Shown here piece after piece: positions 46,996 through 58,900 of a stretch of DNA of 64,000 nucleotides (position 1 is its first letter; every line of letters begins with the position of its first letter). The DNA lies in NCBI GenBank assembly GCA_949825045.1, contig OX463814.1:34614383-34678382 (forward strand). Direction: 5' to 3'. The notes beneath the pieces are model-generated. The model had not been told where the DNA came from, ran no database searches, and saw only the letters and a program-made list of their open reading frames with translations. The stretch comes from Argyresthia goedartella. Lineage: Eukaryota > Arthropoda > Insecta > Lepidoptera > Argyresthiidae. A program made the position numbers and the translations under genes.

Positions 46996-49900
46996 CTGAA
47001 ACAGACAATGCATGCAATTGAAATGAAAAAATAAAAATGAAATTTATTCACCAAAGTAATATACAGATGGGTTGGAGTGTAGATAAGGGGGCGCCAAGGG
47101 AAAAATCAACACTCTGACCTACAGATGAAAGATATTGGAACCTTAAACTAAGTTTAATAAACCTGTGTTTTAAGGCCTTTAGACACTATTTAATGTGTGA
47201 AAAAATTAAGTAACCTAAGAACATTTAACTTTATGGTCTGTCACACACGAACACGCACACCCATACATCACATACATAAAGGTATTTCTTGTGGTCTGCG
47301 CAGGTTACTAAGGTTACGCGGTGCAACAGCTTGTAATCCAGATACTGCGCCCCGTAGCTTGATTCTGTAGCCTTTTCATTTTATCATCATAATTTTGACA
47401 ACAAGGAATTTCAATCGCTTTTGAAACCAAAAGTGATTGAAATTCTCCACAACCAATCACCAATCAAAACAGGATTATCTGACACGAGCTGTATTTTATT
47501 ACGACTTCGCTCGTTTATACGACCTTACTATAGGTTGTTATTAACATTACGGTTTACGATGCGCATTTGGTGCGTACACTGCAATCGTCATGTACTCCCT
47601 GGTTTACATTGTAAGCACGCAAATAGCCCGCATTCTCCCGCAACATTATAAACCGGCGAAAGCGCGCTTACGACATCCATCTGTCAACTGTCATATGTCA
47701 TGTCACCTTCCAACAATAGAAATTGTTTATCCTCTACTTTACAGTAATTTACGACCTCTCGCGCTACGTTAAAAATAAATTAAAGCAATAGATATTCCAA
47801 GAATAATTCTCAATTCAATTGAAGTTTCACAACAGATACCAAATGTCAATTTGACGTTTCCACACACACTGCACTAACTCATATTCGCGAGCGCTGTGCG
47901 CGCGCTATTATGACGTCACTCATGAGGTCACAACGTTCACTCTGGTGAGGTGAAGTGTATGCGCATTATGAACCGACCTACAGCGCGCTCACAACGCAAA
48001 TAGCGCTCGTAAACCGCACCGTAAATCTGTGCGATAACGAATATGAATATCTCGACTTCTTTCAAAGAGACGTTTCACCAAAGTAGCTTTAAATGAAAGC
48101 TCCGGATACCAATAAATGTACTCTGATTGGTCAACATCAATTTGAATCATTTAATTATCAATTTGATAGACAGGGATTGCGATAGAATTTTCTAGATATC
48201 ATTGATACAGAACAACTCCTAGTTTCTGAAAGGGTGGTCAAATGTAACAAGCGATTAATCGAATTAAAAATGGCGACACGTGACTGGCTGAAATGAGTTT
48301 AACAAGTCGTCACAGCTACTTTCCCTTTCGGAAGCCGGGCGTAAAGCTACTACTGGTAGTTGACCAGTAGTAGCTCTAGGGCACGTGGTGTACCCCACTG
48401 TGGCAAGGCTCACCCTGGCTGCACTGATGAGTTGTTCGGCAGCGGTCCTGGACAGGTGCGCGACAGAGGAGAGCAGGCCGTCAGTCGATGCGCGCGCAAC
48501 ATCCTCTATGCGCTTGTAGCCCGCGCGGGAGAGCTGTAGCGCTCGCGTCTGTAATTTGGTGGTATAATTGTGATCAAATGGCTGAATGCTGAAATGTAGG
48601 CTCGTGTATCGGTAAAATTAGCAAGATAATTCGTGGTGGTTGCAAATTTTAATACGACCATATTCAAGAAAAGTTCATAACAGCTCACACTGCAAGATGG
48701 TTATGTCATTCGCTGCGGCAGAACAGTGCGAAAATTTTGTGTTTTCATTTATTTCACAAAGACCGGAACGTACCTTCTTGACTCCGGGCAGGCTAGCCGA
48801 ACAGAGCGCTGACTCCGGGCAGGCTCGCCGAACAGAGCGCTGACTCCGGGCAGGCTAGCCGAACAGAGCGCTGACTCCGGGCAGGCTCGCCGAACAGAGC
48901 GCTGACTCCGGGCAGGCTCGCCGAACAGAGCGCTGACTTCGGGCAGGCTCGCCGAACAGAGCGCTGACTCCGGGCAGGCTCGCCGAACAGAGCGCTGACT
49001 CCGGGCAGGCTAGCCGAACAGAGCGCTGACTCCGGGCAGGCTAGCCGAACAGAGCGCTGACTCCGGGCAGGCTCGCCGAACGGAGCGCTGACTCCGGGCA
49101 GGCTCGACGAACAAAGCGCGAGGCGTAACTTCTTGACTCCAGGCAGGCTCGCAAAACGAGCGCGGAAAGTACCTTCTGGACTCCGGGCAGGCTCGTAAAA
49201 CAGAGCAAAGAACGTACCTTCTCAACTCCGGGAGGGTTCGCAAAACAGAGCGCGGAAAGTAGCTTCAGGACTCCGGGCAGGTTCGCAAAACAGAGCGCGG
49301 AACTGTACCTTCTTGACCCCGGGCAGCTCGAGCAGCTGGGCCAGCTCCGGCGCGCCGCAGTGCTGCAGGCGCGTCGCTAGTTCGCTGAACAGGGCGCGGA
49401 ACGCCCACCTAGCGGCAAATTCAATGTTTGTAACATGACATGGATGTGAAGATCCGTATTGAAATTGCCGTAATGGGCAGGATAGATGGGAATGTCGTGC
49501 TGGCAGGAGGAGGAAGTCGTAGCTCCGCAACATCAGGGAAGGGACAGCTCATGCGCTTGGTGACAAACAGAGATTGCTGTGGGGAGCTCACCGCCAGCCT
49601 CCATTAATAGGGCACTTAAAGAAGATGAGGAACATGCCCTATAGATATTTAAATAATTCTCTTTTCTATCCAATAATGCATAACTAAGTAAGTCTTTGCT
49701 GCGTTAGTGTAGCGGTGCGGAAGAGCTTACCTCGCGCTAAGTCTCGCGCCATACCGATATCACGACAACACAATTTCACCGCACCAAAAAAATTCTAAGT
49801 TATGTGCTGTGCATAGAATAAGCCTATATTTATTTTCCTCTAGCTGCCCGTGGCGCAACTTTGCAAGGCGTTTCAGGTATTCTCATAGTTCCCGGTGCTA

Positions 49901-52900
49901 AAACTGTTCGTTCATTATTTTAGAGGCACCTATCTAAAAATCATCCATCAATCATCGTCACACTCAGCCCATTTCGACCAGTTGGTAGGCCTTAGATTAA
50001 CATAACTCTTTGCTTACCAACTTTATCAATCGAACATCACACATCACAAGCTGTCAAACATAAGTTCCACGAGGTTGAATTTAATAAATAATGAATCAAC
50101 GACGAATGAGTTTTAGTGATGTAGATCTAAGGCTACCAACGCCATCTCTTGGGAACAAAAAAATATTTGATTGTTGGCTGTTTATTTTTACCTAAACCTC
50201 CTCCGGAATGAGGAGAATAAAACAAAATAAGAATGGTCAATTTTCTGACAGGTCATAAAAAAGAAAATATAGTAGTTCGAAATTTGTCATAAGATGTCGT
50301 TGGCGAGACATGGGTCTTTGTTTCATGCCAGTTACACAGTTTAAAGATATGCTATTATGATGGTGATTGAGTTAAGAAAAGGTGGTCTGTGACAAAACAG
50401 AAGAACAAGAACTCTAACTTGTCAACAACAAAAAAAATACAATTTTGTTGTTTTCGTTTACATTGACAACCTTTCGCTTTATCCTCTGTTTTGTGATTAT
50501 TACGACCATTGACCGTAAACTCCTTGGTTACGACAACCCTGGCTATTCTATCGGGCCTTTGTGACCTCTTTCCTCGAAAGAATTTAGTTTCAAACCGAAA
50601 TCCCGTGCGAAATCAAAGTAAATCATGGAAAAAAAGCATCATCCTTGCGTCGTTAAATTGTGTAAACACGTAGTACCTCACGATCAAGCAGTTGAACAAG
50701 TCAAGCTTGAATTGACAATAGCAAGTAAGTAAGGTTCTCATACTCTTTGGTTATTAATTTAAGGCGACGTGAGTTCAGGAATACGCTTACTTGAAAATTT
50801 ATATATAATTGAACAACTTCAGTTTGGTTTCCAGAAATTTTACATAGAAATCTTAAGACCTTTCTGCAGGGTCAACAGCTATTCAAAACACGATTAAGCA
50901 CTTTTGGCTCGATATAATAAAATAGCGAACACGACTCTAAATTGCACTGTTTAAAAAATATAACTATTCAATTCAATCATCTTTTGAAACGAAAATTATG
51001 CCAAAATTTGCATAGTTTGAATTACGAGCGTAATCAGCTATTACTTTATAAAATAAAATAATTTTAATTAAATAATAAAAAAAACAGCGATTTGCGGCCG
51101 CGCACTCCCGCGGCCCTCGATCGCTCTCAGCCTTCAGTGCTCCGCGAGCTGCGTTCTAGGTTTGACCTGTGTCGCTGCGCTGTGCGGCCGCGCGTCGTTT
51201 CATAAAAATGGGTAACAAAAAAAAAATAAAAAGAAACGTTCAAGACTTCATTCCGAATGGTAGGCTATGTACATTTTTATTGTCAAAGTAATACGATAAA
51301 CAATGTAATTATTTCTGTGTTGTCAATAAACAATAATATTACGTTTCGCTGTTTTAGTTGGTCGGGCCACAATAAAGAAAATGAAAAGGAAATATCTATA
51401 ACTTCGACAGCATCAAATCAGTAAGTGGCAATTATAATATTTTGAATATTTTTTTAAAGAATAATATAAAAGAGGGCTAATTGGAATTGAGGGGCTAATT
51501 GAAACTAATAGAAAACGCAGCCAAATCTCTGCAGTTATAATTATAACTGCAGAGATTTGTTGATAATTAGCCCCCTTTTACCGTTAATTAATTAGTATAT
51601 TCCAGAACAATGTAAAATAATCATAGTTAGAAGCAAATATCTTGTGTGGATGTCCAAACCCAGAACTACTCCGATGTTCGAATTTCGATCGTTCTATAGT
51701 GACAGGGCCATCCCGCTCAACCAAATATAGGTTGACAGGAGGCCGAGAGGGACGGCACTATAACACGATACGGGAGTCGCCTGCACCGGGAAATAAACAC
51801 AGTATAAGAAAATATCAGTAGAACAACTACGGTATTTTATTTTTCATGCGAGAAACATAAATGTTCCTTGGCTAATTATCTGTAAAGCCGTTCAATAGTA
51901 TTTGAGTGTATAATGCAGGGAATTTCTGTTATCAGTGTGGAAACTGTTCACGTCAATTTAATAGTCAATTTTAGAAATATGAATGTCTTCAATTTTATTT
52001 CATATGCGAAAGTTCATCTATTATGGATTGTACGGACAAAAAAGGCCGCCTTTGGTGCCGCTGCGCACAGTATCGCCGACACCGTAAGTATAGACATCAC
52101 AAAATTAAATTAATGTTGTTTTGGTATTTCGTATATACATGGGTCGTTTACAATTGTATTACTTCTACAGATATATAGTATTGTTTTCAACTTTATTTCA
52201 GATGCGACAGTTCGTTGGATGAAAATATTCAGCCTTTGGTGCAGTTTGATACAATTTCACCGACACCGTAAGAATAAACTCAACAATATAATATATACAG
52301 GTTGATTCTTCAAAAGTGCACATAAGAATATAAGTTAAATTTTAGCTTATTTTATCCACTATTGTTTTGTTTTTCAAAGTTCTTTATTAGATAAATACAT
52401 TTTAACATATCAACATAAGACACCGTCATTATGAGTATACATATAAATTGTATTGTTTGTTAGGCTAAGGCACCTCTTAAAACTTTCAACAGCTTAATTA
52501 ATATAATATTTTACATTGTGTTCAACTATTTTAATAAAATATCAATAAAATACTGGTGCATTCAACTTGATATGTTGAATACTTTTCACATCGACATTCC
52601 TATACTAACACATCGCGCAATACGAGTAAGTGCGGGTATGTAGAAAACAAATGCACACTGCCCGGCTAGACGAACGATACACGGCCGGCCATGGCAACAA
52701 GAGATAGGTAGGAGCCGTCGTAGTTTACTCACTGTTTAGAAAATAGTGATGGGGCAGCTTATAACTTTTATAAGTATTAGCATACGATAAAGTATGTAGA
52801 CGTGATTTGCCGATAGATGAGACAAGACTATTGCTGTGGTGTGGATTTTTATCGATATAAAATTTTCGAGATATGTTTAGTACATAAGGTTTTATTTTTG

Positions 52901-55900
52901 GGAGCTGAATTTTGCCATGCAATTTAGAAAGGTTGGTGTAAAAGGGAGTAAAAGCTGTTTTTAGGGCTTTATTTTGCACTAATTGGAGCTTATCGAAGTT
53001 TGAGTCACAAGTACTACTCCATACTGGAGCAGCATAAGTGATACAGGGCCTTATTAGTGTAGTGTACATCCTAAGTTTGGTGTATGCGCTCAGATTTGAT
53101 CGTCTGTTGAGGATCTGGCTTATCCCACATAAAGTTTTAATTCCCTTTTGATGTAGTGCCTTTGTTTGTGTCGTCCAGTTCAGTTTTGTGTCCAGAATAA
53201 TGCCGAGGTATTTAACACTTTGTTTCCACGGTATTTTGTGTCCATTAATGGTGAGCTGTCGTGTGGGGATTTGACGTTTCCGGGTAAAGAGGATAGCATC
53301 AGTCTTAGACCCATTAAGTTTAAGTTTCCACTTAGTGAAGTACTCATGTAAGAGTTCTAGGGACATATCAAGTCGACTTATGACAAGATCAATATCCTCA
53401 GATGAAGTAAAAACAGCTGTGTCGTCAGCAAAGCAGGCCAGCTGCGTACGGGGTTGTTTAGGAATATCGTTCAAATAAACGAGAAAGAGGTAGGGTCCCA
53501 AAACAGAGCCCTGTGGTACACCTGCTGGGACACCGTATATATCCGATTCGGTGATACCGATATGTACTTTGAACCGCCGATTTTCTAGGTAGGACACTAC
53601 AAGCTTGACCAGTTTTAGAGGGACTCCTATTTCAATTAATTTATGCGCTAGGCCGTCATGCCAGACTGTGTCAAAGGCCTTTTCGACATCGAGTAGGTAC
53701 ATTCCTGTAGTGCTGTTTTTGTTGTGGTTGTCAGCAATATTTTCAGCTACACGTGCCAGTTGCTGGACAGTGGAAAGTCCTCTGCGGAAGCCAAATTGTT
53801 CTGGCAAGAGGTGAGGGTCACTGTAACGTGCTAACCTTGAGAGGATAAGCCGCTCGTACAGTTTTCCCAGGGTAGAAAGCAGGCTAATCGGTCGGTAGCT
53901 TACATGATCTGACTCTTCCTTTCCTGGCTTCTTGATCGCTATAGCTTTAGCAAGCTTCCAGGCTGATGGATAGTAACAAGTCCGTAAGCATCCATTGAGA
54001 ATTTTCGTCAGTGAAACAATACCCTTTTGAGGCAGGTTTTTTAACAGATTGGTTATGCTATCGGGTCCAGGGGATTTGCGACTTTTGAGGCTACGGACGT
54101 GTTTCCAAAGTTCCTTAGGACGGATGGGATGCAAGATAGGGTCATCATTAGGATTGTAATTACTTAAAAGGTTAACAGATCCATTAACGATGCCAGCAGT
54201 ATTGGCAGAAGGGACCCAGCTGGACGTGAGGAGCATGTTATTGTGGAAAGTTTCTGCAAGAACATTGGATTGGTCGTGAATATCTTTAGTTAACGAGCCA
54301 TCAATATTTTTAAGCGGAGGTATTACACAGGATTTCCGGTTTAGGGAACGAACTAATTTCCAAATGTCGGAGCTGGGATTATCGACTTTACTCAGTTTTT
54401 TATTCCATGTTTTGTCGTTGTGTGCTTGGATGGCTATTTTAATCTGTTCCTGGAGATTATTCATGGCTGTTCTAAGGGATCTGCGAACATTTGGTTTTGT
54501 TTCACGTTGGTCATGTTTGCGAAGGCGGTTTTTGTTTCTTATTAATTTTTTGATAAACCGGGGCAAAGGAGTAGGGCTGTCAGATATTTTCACTTTGGGT
54601 ACAAATCTATCTCTAGCTTCTGAGATAATGTTGGTAATATCACTCACAGCATCATCTAAGTCGGTGATAGAATCATACACCTTAGCGGAAAGGAAAATTT
54701 TTTCGTTAAGAAATGAGCGGAAGCTGGTCCAGTCAGCTTTGGGATAAGTAGTTAAAAAGCCTCATAGTTTCACGTAAGGGGGTGCCTTCGAGCGTAAAGA
54801 CCACGGGGAGGTGATTTGAGGAGAGGGCAGGTACCGTAAGTAGGCCGGAGATATTTGTAACATTTTTCACTGAGCACAAATCTGGGGTAGATGGGATATT
54901 ATCTGGGTTATAATGTACAAGGGTTGGACTATCCGGGGCATGAATTATGAAGTCATTATCTAGCATGTGGTTTACAAGCGTTTTGCCGCGATTGTTGGAG
55001 GAGGGACAATTCCAAAGTGTGTGCTTCGCATTGAGATCACCCATGATAAGAACTCTTGGGCCTAGTTTCAATAAAATATCCAGGTCAGAAGTAGAGATCT
55101 CTGAGTTAGGTGACTGGTAGGCTGCAATTACTGAATACTCATAACCTGACAATATTACTCGAACACCGATGGATTCCATCGTTTGGGTAATTGGAATGGA
55201 TATTCGTGTATGTTGAAGGTCCAACTTAATTAGTAGGGCTACGCCTTGACCTTTGCCGTTATTGGAGTGTTTGTCCTGCCGATAGCACACATAACCGGGA
55301 GTATTTAGCAGGGCATTAGTGGATAGTCTTGTCTCATTTACCGCAAGAATGTCTATTGATAGGTCTAGGAGTAGATCAAGAAGATCATGAATTTGAGACC
55401 GAATGCCATCTGCATTCCAGTACATTAGATTAAGAGCGTTTGCACTAAATGTATTGCCCAAGTTGTGTCAGTACAAGTATGACTTTGTCAACCATTGAGT
55501 CGCATGTAGTGAACTGATCTTTTATTTTCTTAATCACTGAAAGTATTTGTAGCATCTCTGAAGTACTATCGTCGGGTTTTTGACTAGGATCTTCGTAACC
55601 TATTTTCTTCCTTAAGAACTCGTTTGGATCTTGATGTCTGGTTACATGCGAGTAGGTTCTCTGTTTTGGCGTTGTAGTAGTATTTGTCCATGCTTGATTG
55701 TAATTCAATTGAGATGTGGGCGGAGCTTTTGTTGTTTCGGGTACACTATTAACACGGGTGACATTGGTTCCTCGGCTTCTTTGAGTGCGCTGTAAGTATT
55801 CAACACGCTCTTTGCATTTAGAATAATTAGCAGGGTGTTCCTCGTTGCAGTTACAACAGCGGGCTGGGAGAGCACGATCCGTCTTTGGATAATCCTTCGA

Positions 55901-58900
55901 GGAATGTAGTTCGGTACACTTTACGCAACGAGCAGTTAGATTGCAGTTTTTGCAGCGTGTCCGAATCGTTGGCATCTATAGCACTGAGTCCCACTAGTTG
56001 AGTTGGGCTTGTAACGTTGGATCGAAATCACACAATGACATAAATGCTTTAACTGACGGAATTTTGTCATGTCAGTGCCAGCTGGTAACTGGATCAAGAA
56101 TGGTGAGTAAGCTGAGTCTGTATTTTTACACTTCATTTTCGTGACTGAGGCATCCTTGTAGCCAAGACTCGCCAGTTCATCAGGGATGAGACTTTCGACA
56201 GAGGCTGGAAGGCCACATATGACGACCTTAGATAGTTTTTCATCCTTACGACTGTATGTGTGGAAGGCAACTTCTTTAGTAATGAGTCCGTCCTTGATTT
56301 CTTGGTGACTTGTAGCGGTGTAACAGTGAACTGCTACCTTATTGCGACCTTTATATGCTAGATGGAAGTGCTTGGTGAAGGATAGTATCATGGTTTTGAT
56401 GGTTTCATGAGTCCAATCTACCGGAATCTCAATGACAATTGGTGGAATTTTGGGTGACTTAGTCTTCTTTTCGGGCGCCACACGGGAGAAATTTGATGAC
56501 GTGGCTTCACTTCGAATTCGGTTCGAATCGGAGATTTGAAAAACGATTACTTACAGGAACGTTTAGGGTCTTCATCTGCTGGGCTCCAGGTGGTGCATGA
56601 CGCTTGGGATAACGCTAGGTATCCGCGTCATCGTCAGCAGGACTTTTGCCTACACATGTAAGGCTTTCAGCCGAGTATGTTCTTATTTTATCGACTAAAA
56701 TGATATTTTTTTTTTTTTTTTTATCGGACTTCAAAGTGTTTTGTTCGGGCACTGTGAGTTCTATTTGAAAATTTTATGATATATTTTGACATAGGAGGTC
56801 GATCGTGTTGAAAAAACACGGTAAGATACTCAAAAAAATCCAAAGCTGATGAGTATTTAAGATATCACAATATAATCCGTTCAAGTAGTAATAAAATATT
56901 TTTTTTGGAGAAAAACTCGTAGATTTTCTTTGATTTTCAGCCATTGATTTCAGATCAGCCAGCGATACTGATTCTGATATCTGGAAGATGATTTTTGTAT
57001 TGTTTAACTGTTAACTGTGAAAAATACTTACGCTTGATAAATATTTGTTTTAGGAACCAGAAAGATGAATCATTAATAATAGAAGAAGAACATGAAAACT
57101 GTAAGAGTGAAATCAGTATGGGCCGAAGATTAATAGACATAACATATTTTTTATTACATTAGGCATAACAACTACAGAAGTCAGACGACGTGCGCGAGCT
57201 TGTCTTCGAAATGCCGGAAGCCATTTTGAACAACAAATTTAATAACAAGATGTGACTGATATCTCTGCGGAATTTGTGAAATGTTAGTTACCTTTCTACT
57301 GCTGAGTACCGTTGCAATAATAATACCTAGCAGGTATTATTATTGCAACTTTGTTACCTGAGGCGAGTCCGGTTTGAGGTATCCCTGCATGTAAAGTCTC
57401 ATATCTCCGTGAATTTGAGACGTAGTTTGTTATTAGATACATCAATTAAAAGGGGAAAATATAAGCATTTTTTTTAGAAATTTTAATAATTTTTCACCAA
57501 CACATTATTTTAAAATACACATTGAAATGATAAAAGTCACTAAGATTTGTTTTTTGTTTTTTTTTTTCTTTTGACCAAAATTTGATTGTTTTTGATATCG
57601 GGATAGTTTTAAGACTTTTAATTAATCGTGTGTTATGTGTTTAAATCGATGAATAAAATAAAACTGTATTTATTCTGAAACTGTGTTTATTTTTTAGCTA
57701 GCTAACCCAAAAAGTGTAAAGATTTGATAAAATCAGTCTTTAACCCATAACTTAAAAACTAAAAGATATCGGACCATAGTTTCCTTACTATAAAATGATC
57801 GTATGGACCGACCCTGTCCATCTGCAAAATACCTACACTCCCGAAAACACCCTGTATACTTTTCCATATACAATTATCTTTATTTCAAAGCACCGTTGTC
57901 GTTGTACTGACGGGTGTTGTTACTGCTAGTAGCTATACTGTGGCATCTCAGCAGAGAGCGAGCGAGCGCGAAGATAAATATTTCGCGCGCTTGCAAGCGG
58001 GGCAACCCCGCACCTGCTCCCCTCAGGCCCCGCACCTCACCCCCTCGAAAGCAGTCAAGCGCTGAACTCACGTCGCCTTAACACAGACCCATAAACTAAA
58101 GCCACGGCGAATCAACGCCATCTGAGCTTCCAGTTTTTTTAATAAGCTGTCAGGAAATCCCCTATTATATAATCCTACGCATAGCGCACAACGACTCAGT
58201 TCTAGGGTTCCATAACCGAAGGTTGCCTTACGGGACCATATTACGAAGCATCCACTGTCCGTTCGTCTGTCCCTCTGTCCGTCTATCCGTCAGCGGGTTG
58301 TATCTCATGAATTATAATAAGTAGAGAGTGGAAAATTTTCATAGATTGTCTATTTCTGTTACAGCTAGATCAACATATGCATAACGCACGACAAGCAATT
58401 TTACAAATACAAGGGACTCTACATATAAGGGACGAATTATTTATAGCGTTTTTTTTTGTAAGTCAAAATCAAAATATCTTTATTATTGTAGATATTGACA
58501 CATACTTAGCATTTTTTGCCTCCTCTCTACATTGGACCACTGTGCGAGAAGAAGGGCAAAGAAACACCCACAAATTGATTTTTAAATCTCTTAAAAATTG
58601 TCAAAGACACCATTCTTTTTTACAGAAGATATTTACATATACATAGCAAACGTTATTTTTTTGTCACATCTCTAAATTGAACCACTGTGGGAGAAGAAGG
58701 GCGTAGAAACTCCCACAGATTGGTTTTTAGATCTCTTTTAAAAATTGGTTGTGCTTAACCAATACAAATATTACAATATTAATTATTATGATTAATAAGG
58801 AATAAATAATTACAAAATTATTAACAGCAAGGTCTGTGTTGAGCTAGATTAACCCCATACGGTCCAGTCCATTAAAGTAATCTTCAACATTGTAGACCCT

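Larger units (their letters stand above)
52365..56690 (-). mobile_element. Jockey-clade non-LTR retrotransposon, near full length, decayed
   Basis: ORF1 (gag-like), endonuclease and reverse transcriptase lie in order on the minus strand with a 3' region containing AATAAA (around 52385-52390). At least two frameshifts break it: in ORF1 near 55960 and between endonuclease and RT near 54750. It lies in an intron of the nested candidate gene and in the 9.7 kb intron of HELQ. The exact ends are uncertain. Confidence 0.8.

Noticed and set aside
49010..49533. minus-strand frames with repeated 'RALFCEPAR'-type units
   Set aside because: Apart from exon B, the repeats come from the minisatellite; frames end in stops and cannot extend HELQ.
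56945..56998. extra exon for the nested candidate gene (after a TTTCAG at 56951)
   Set aside because: It is open in one frame ('SASDTDSDIWKM'), but its possible donors do not match the phase required by the exon at 57054.
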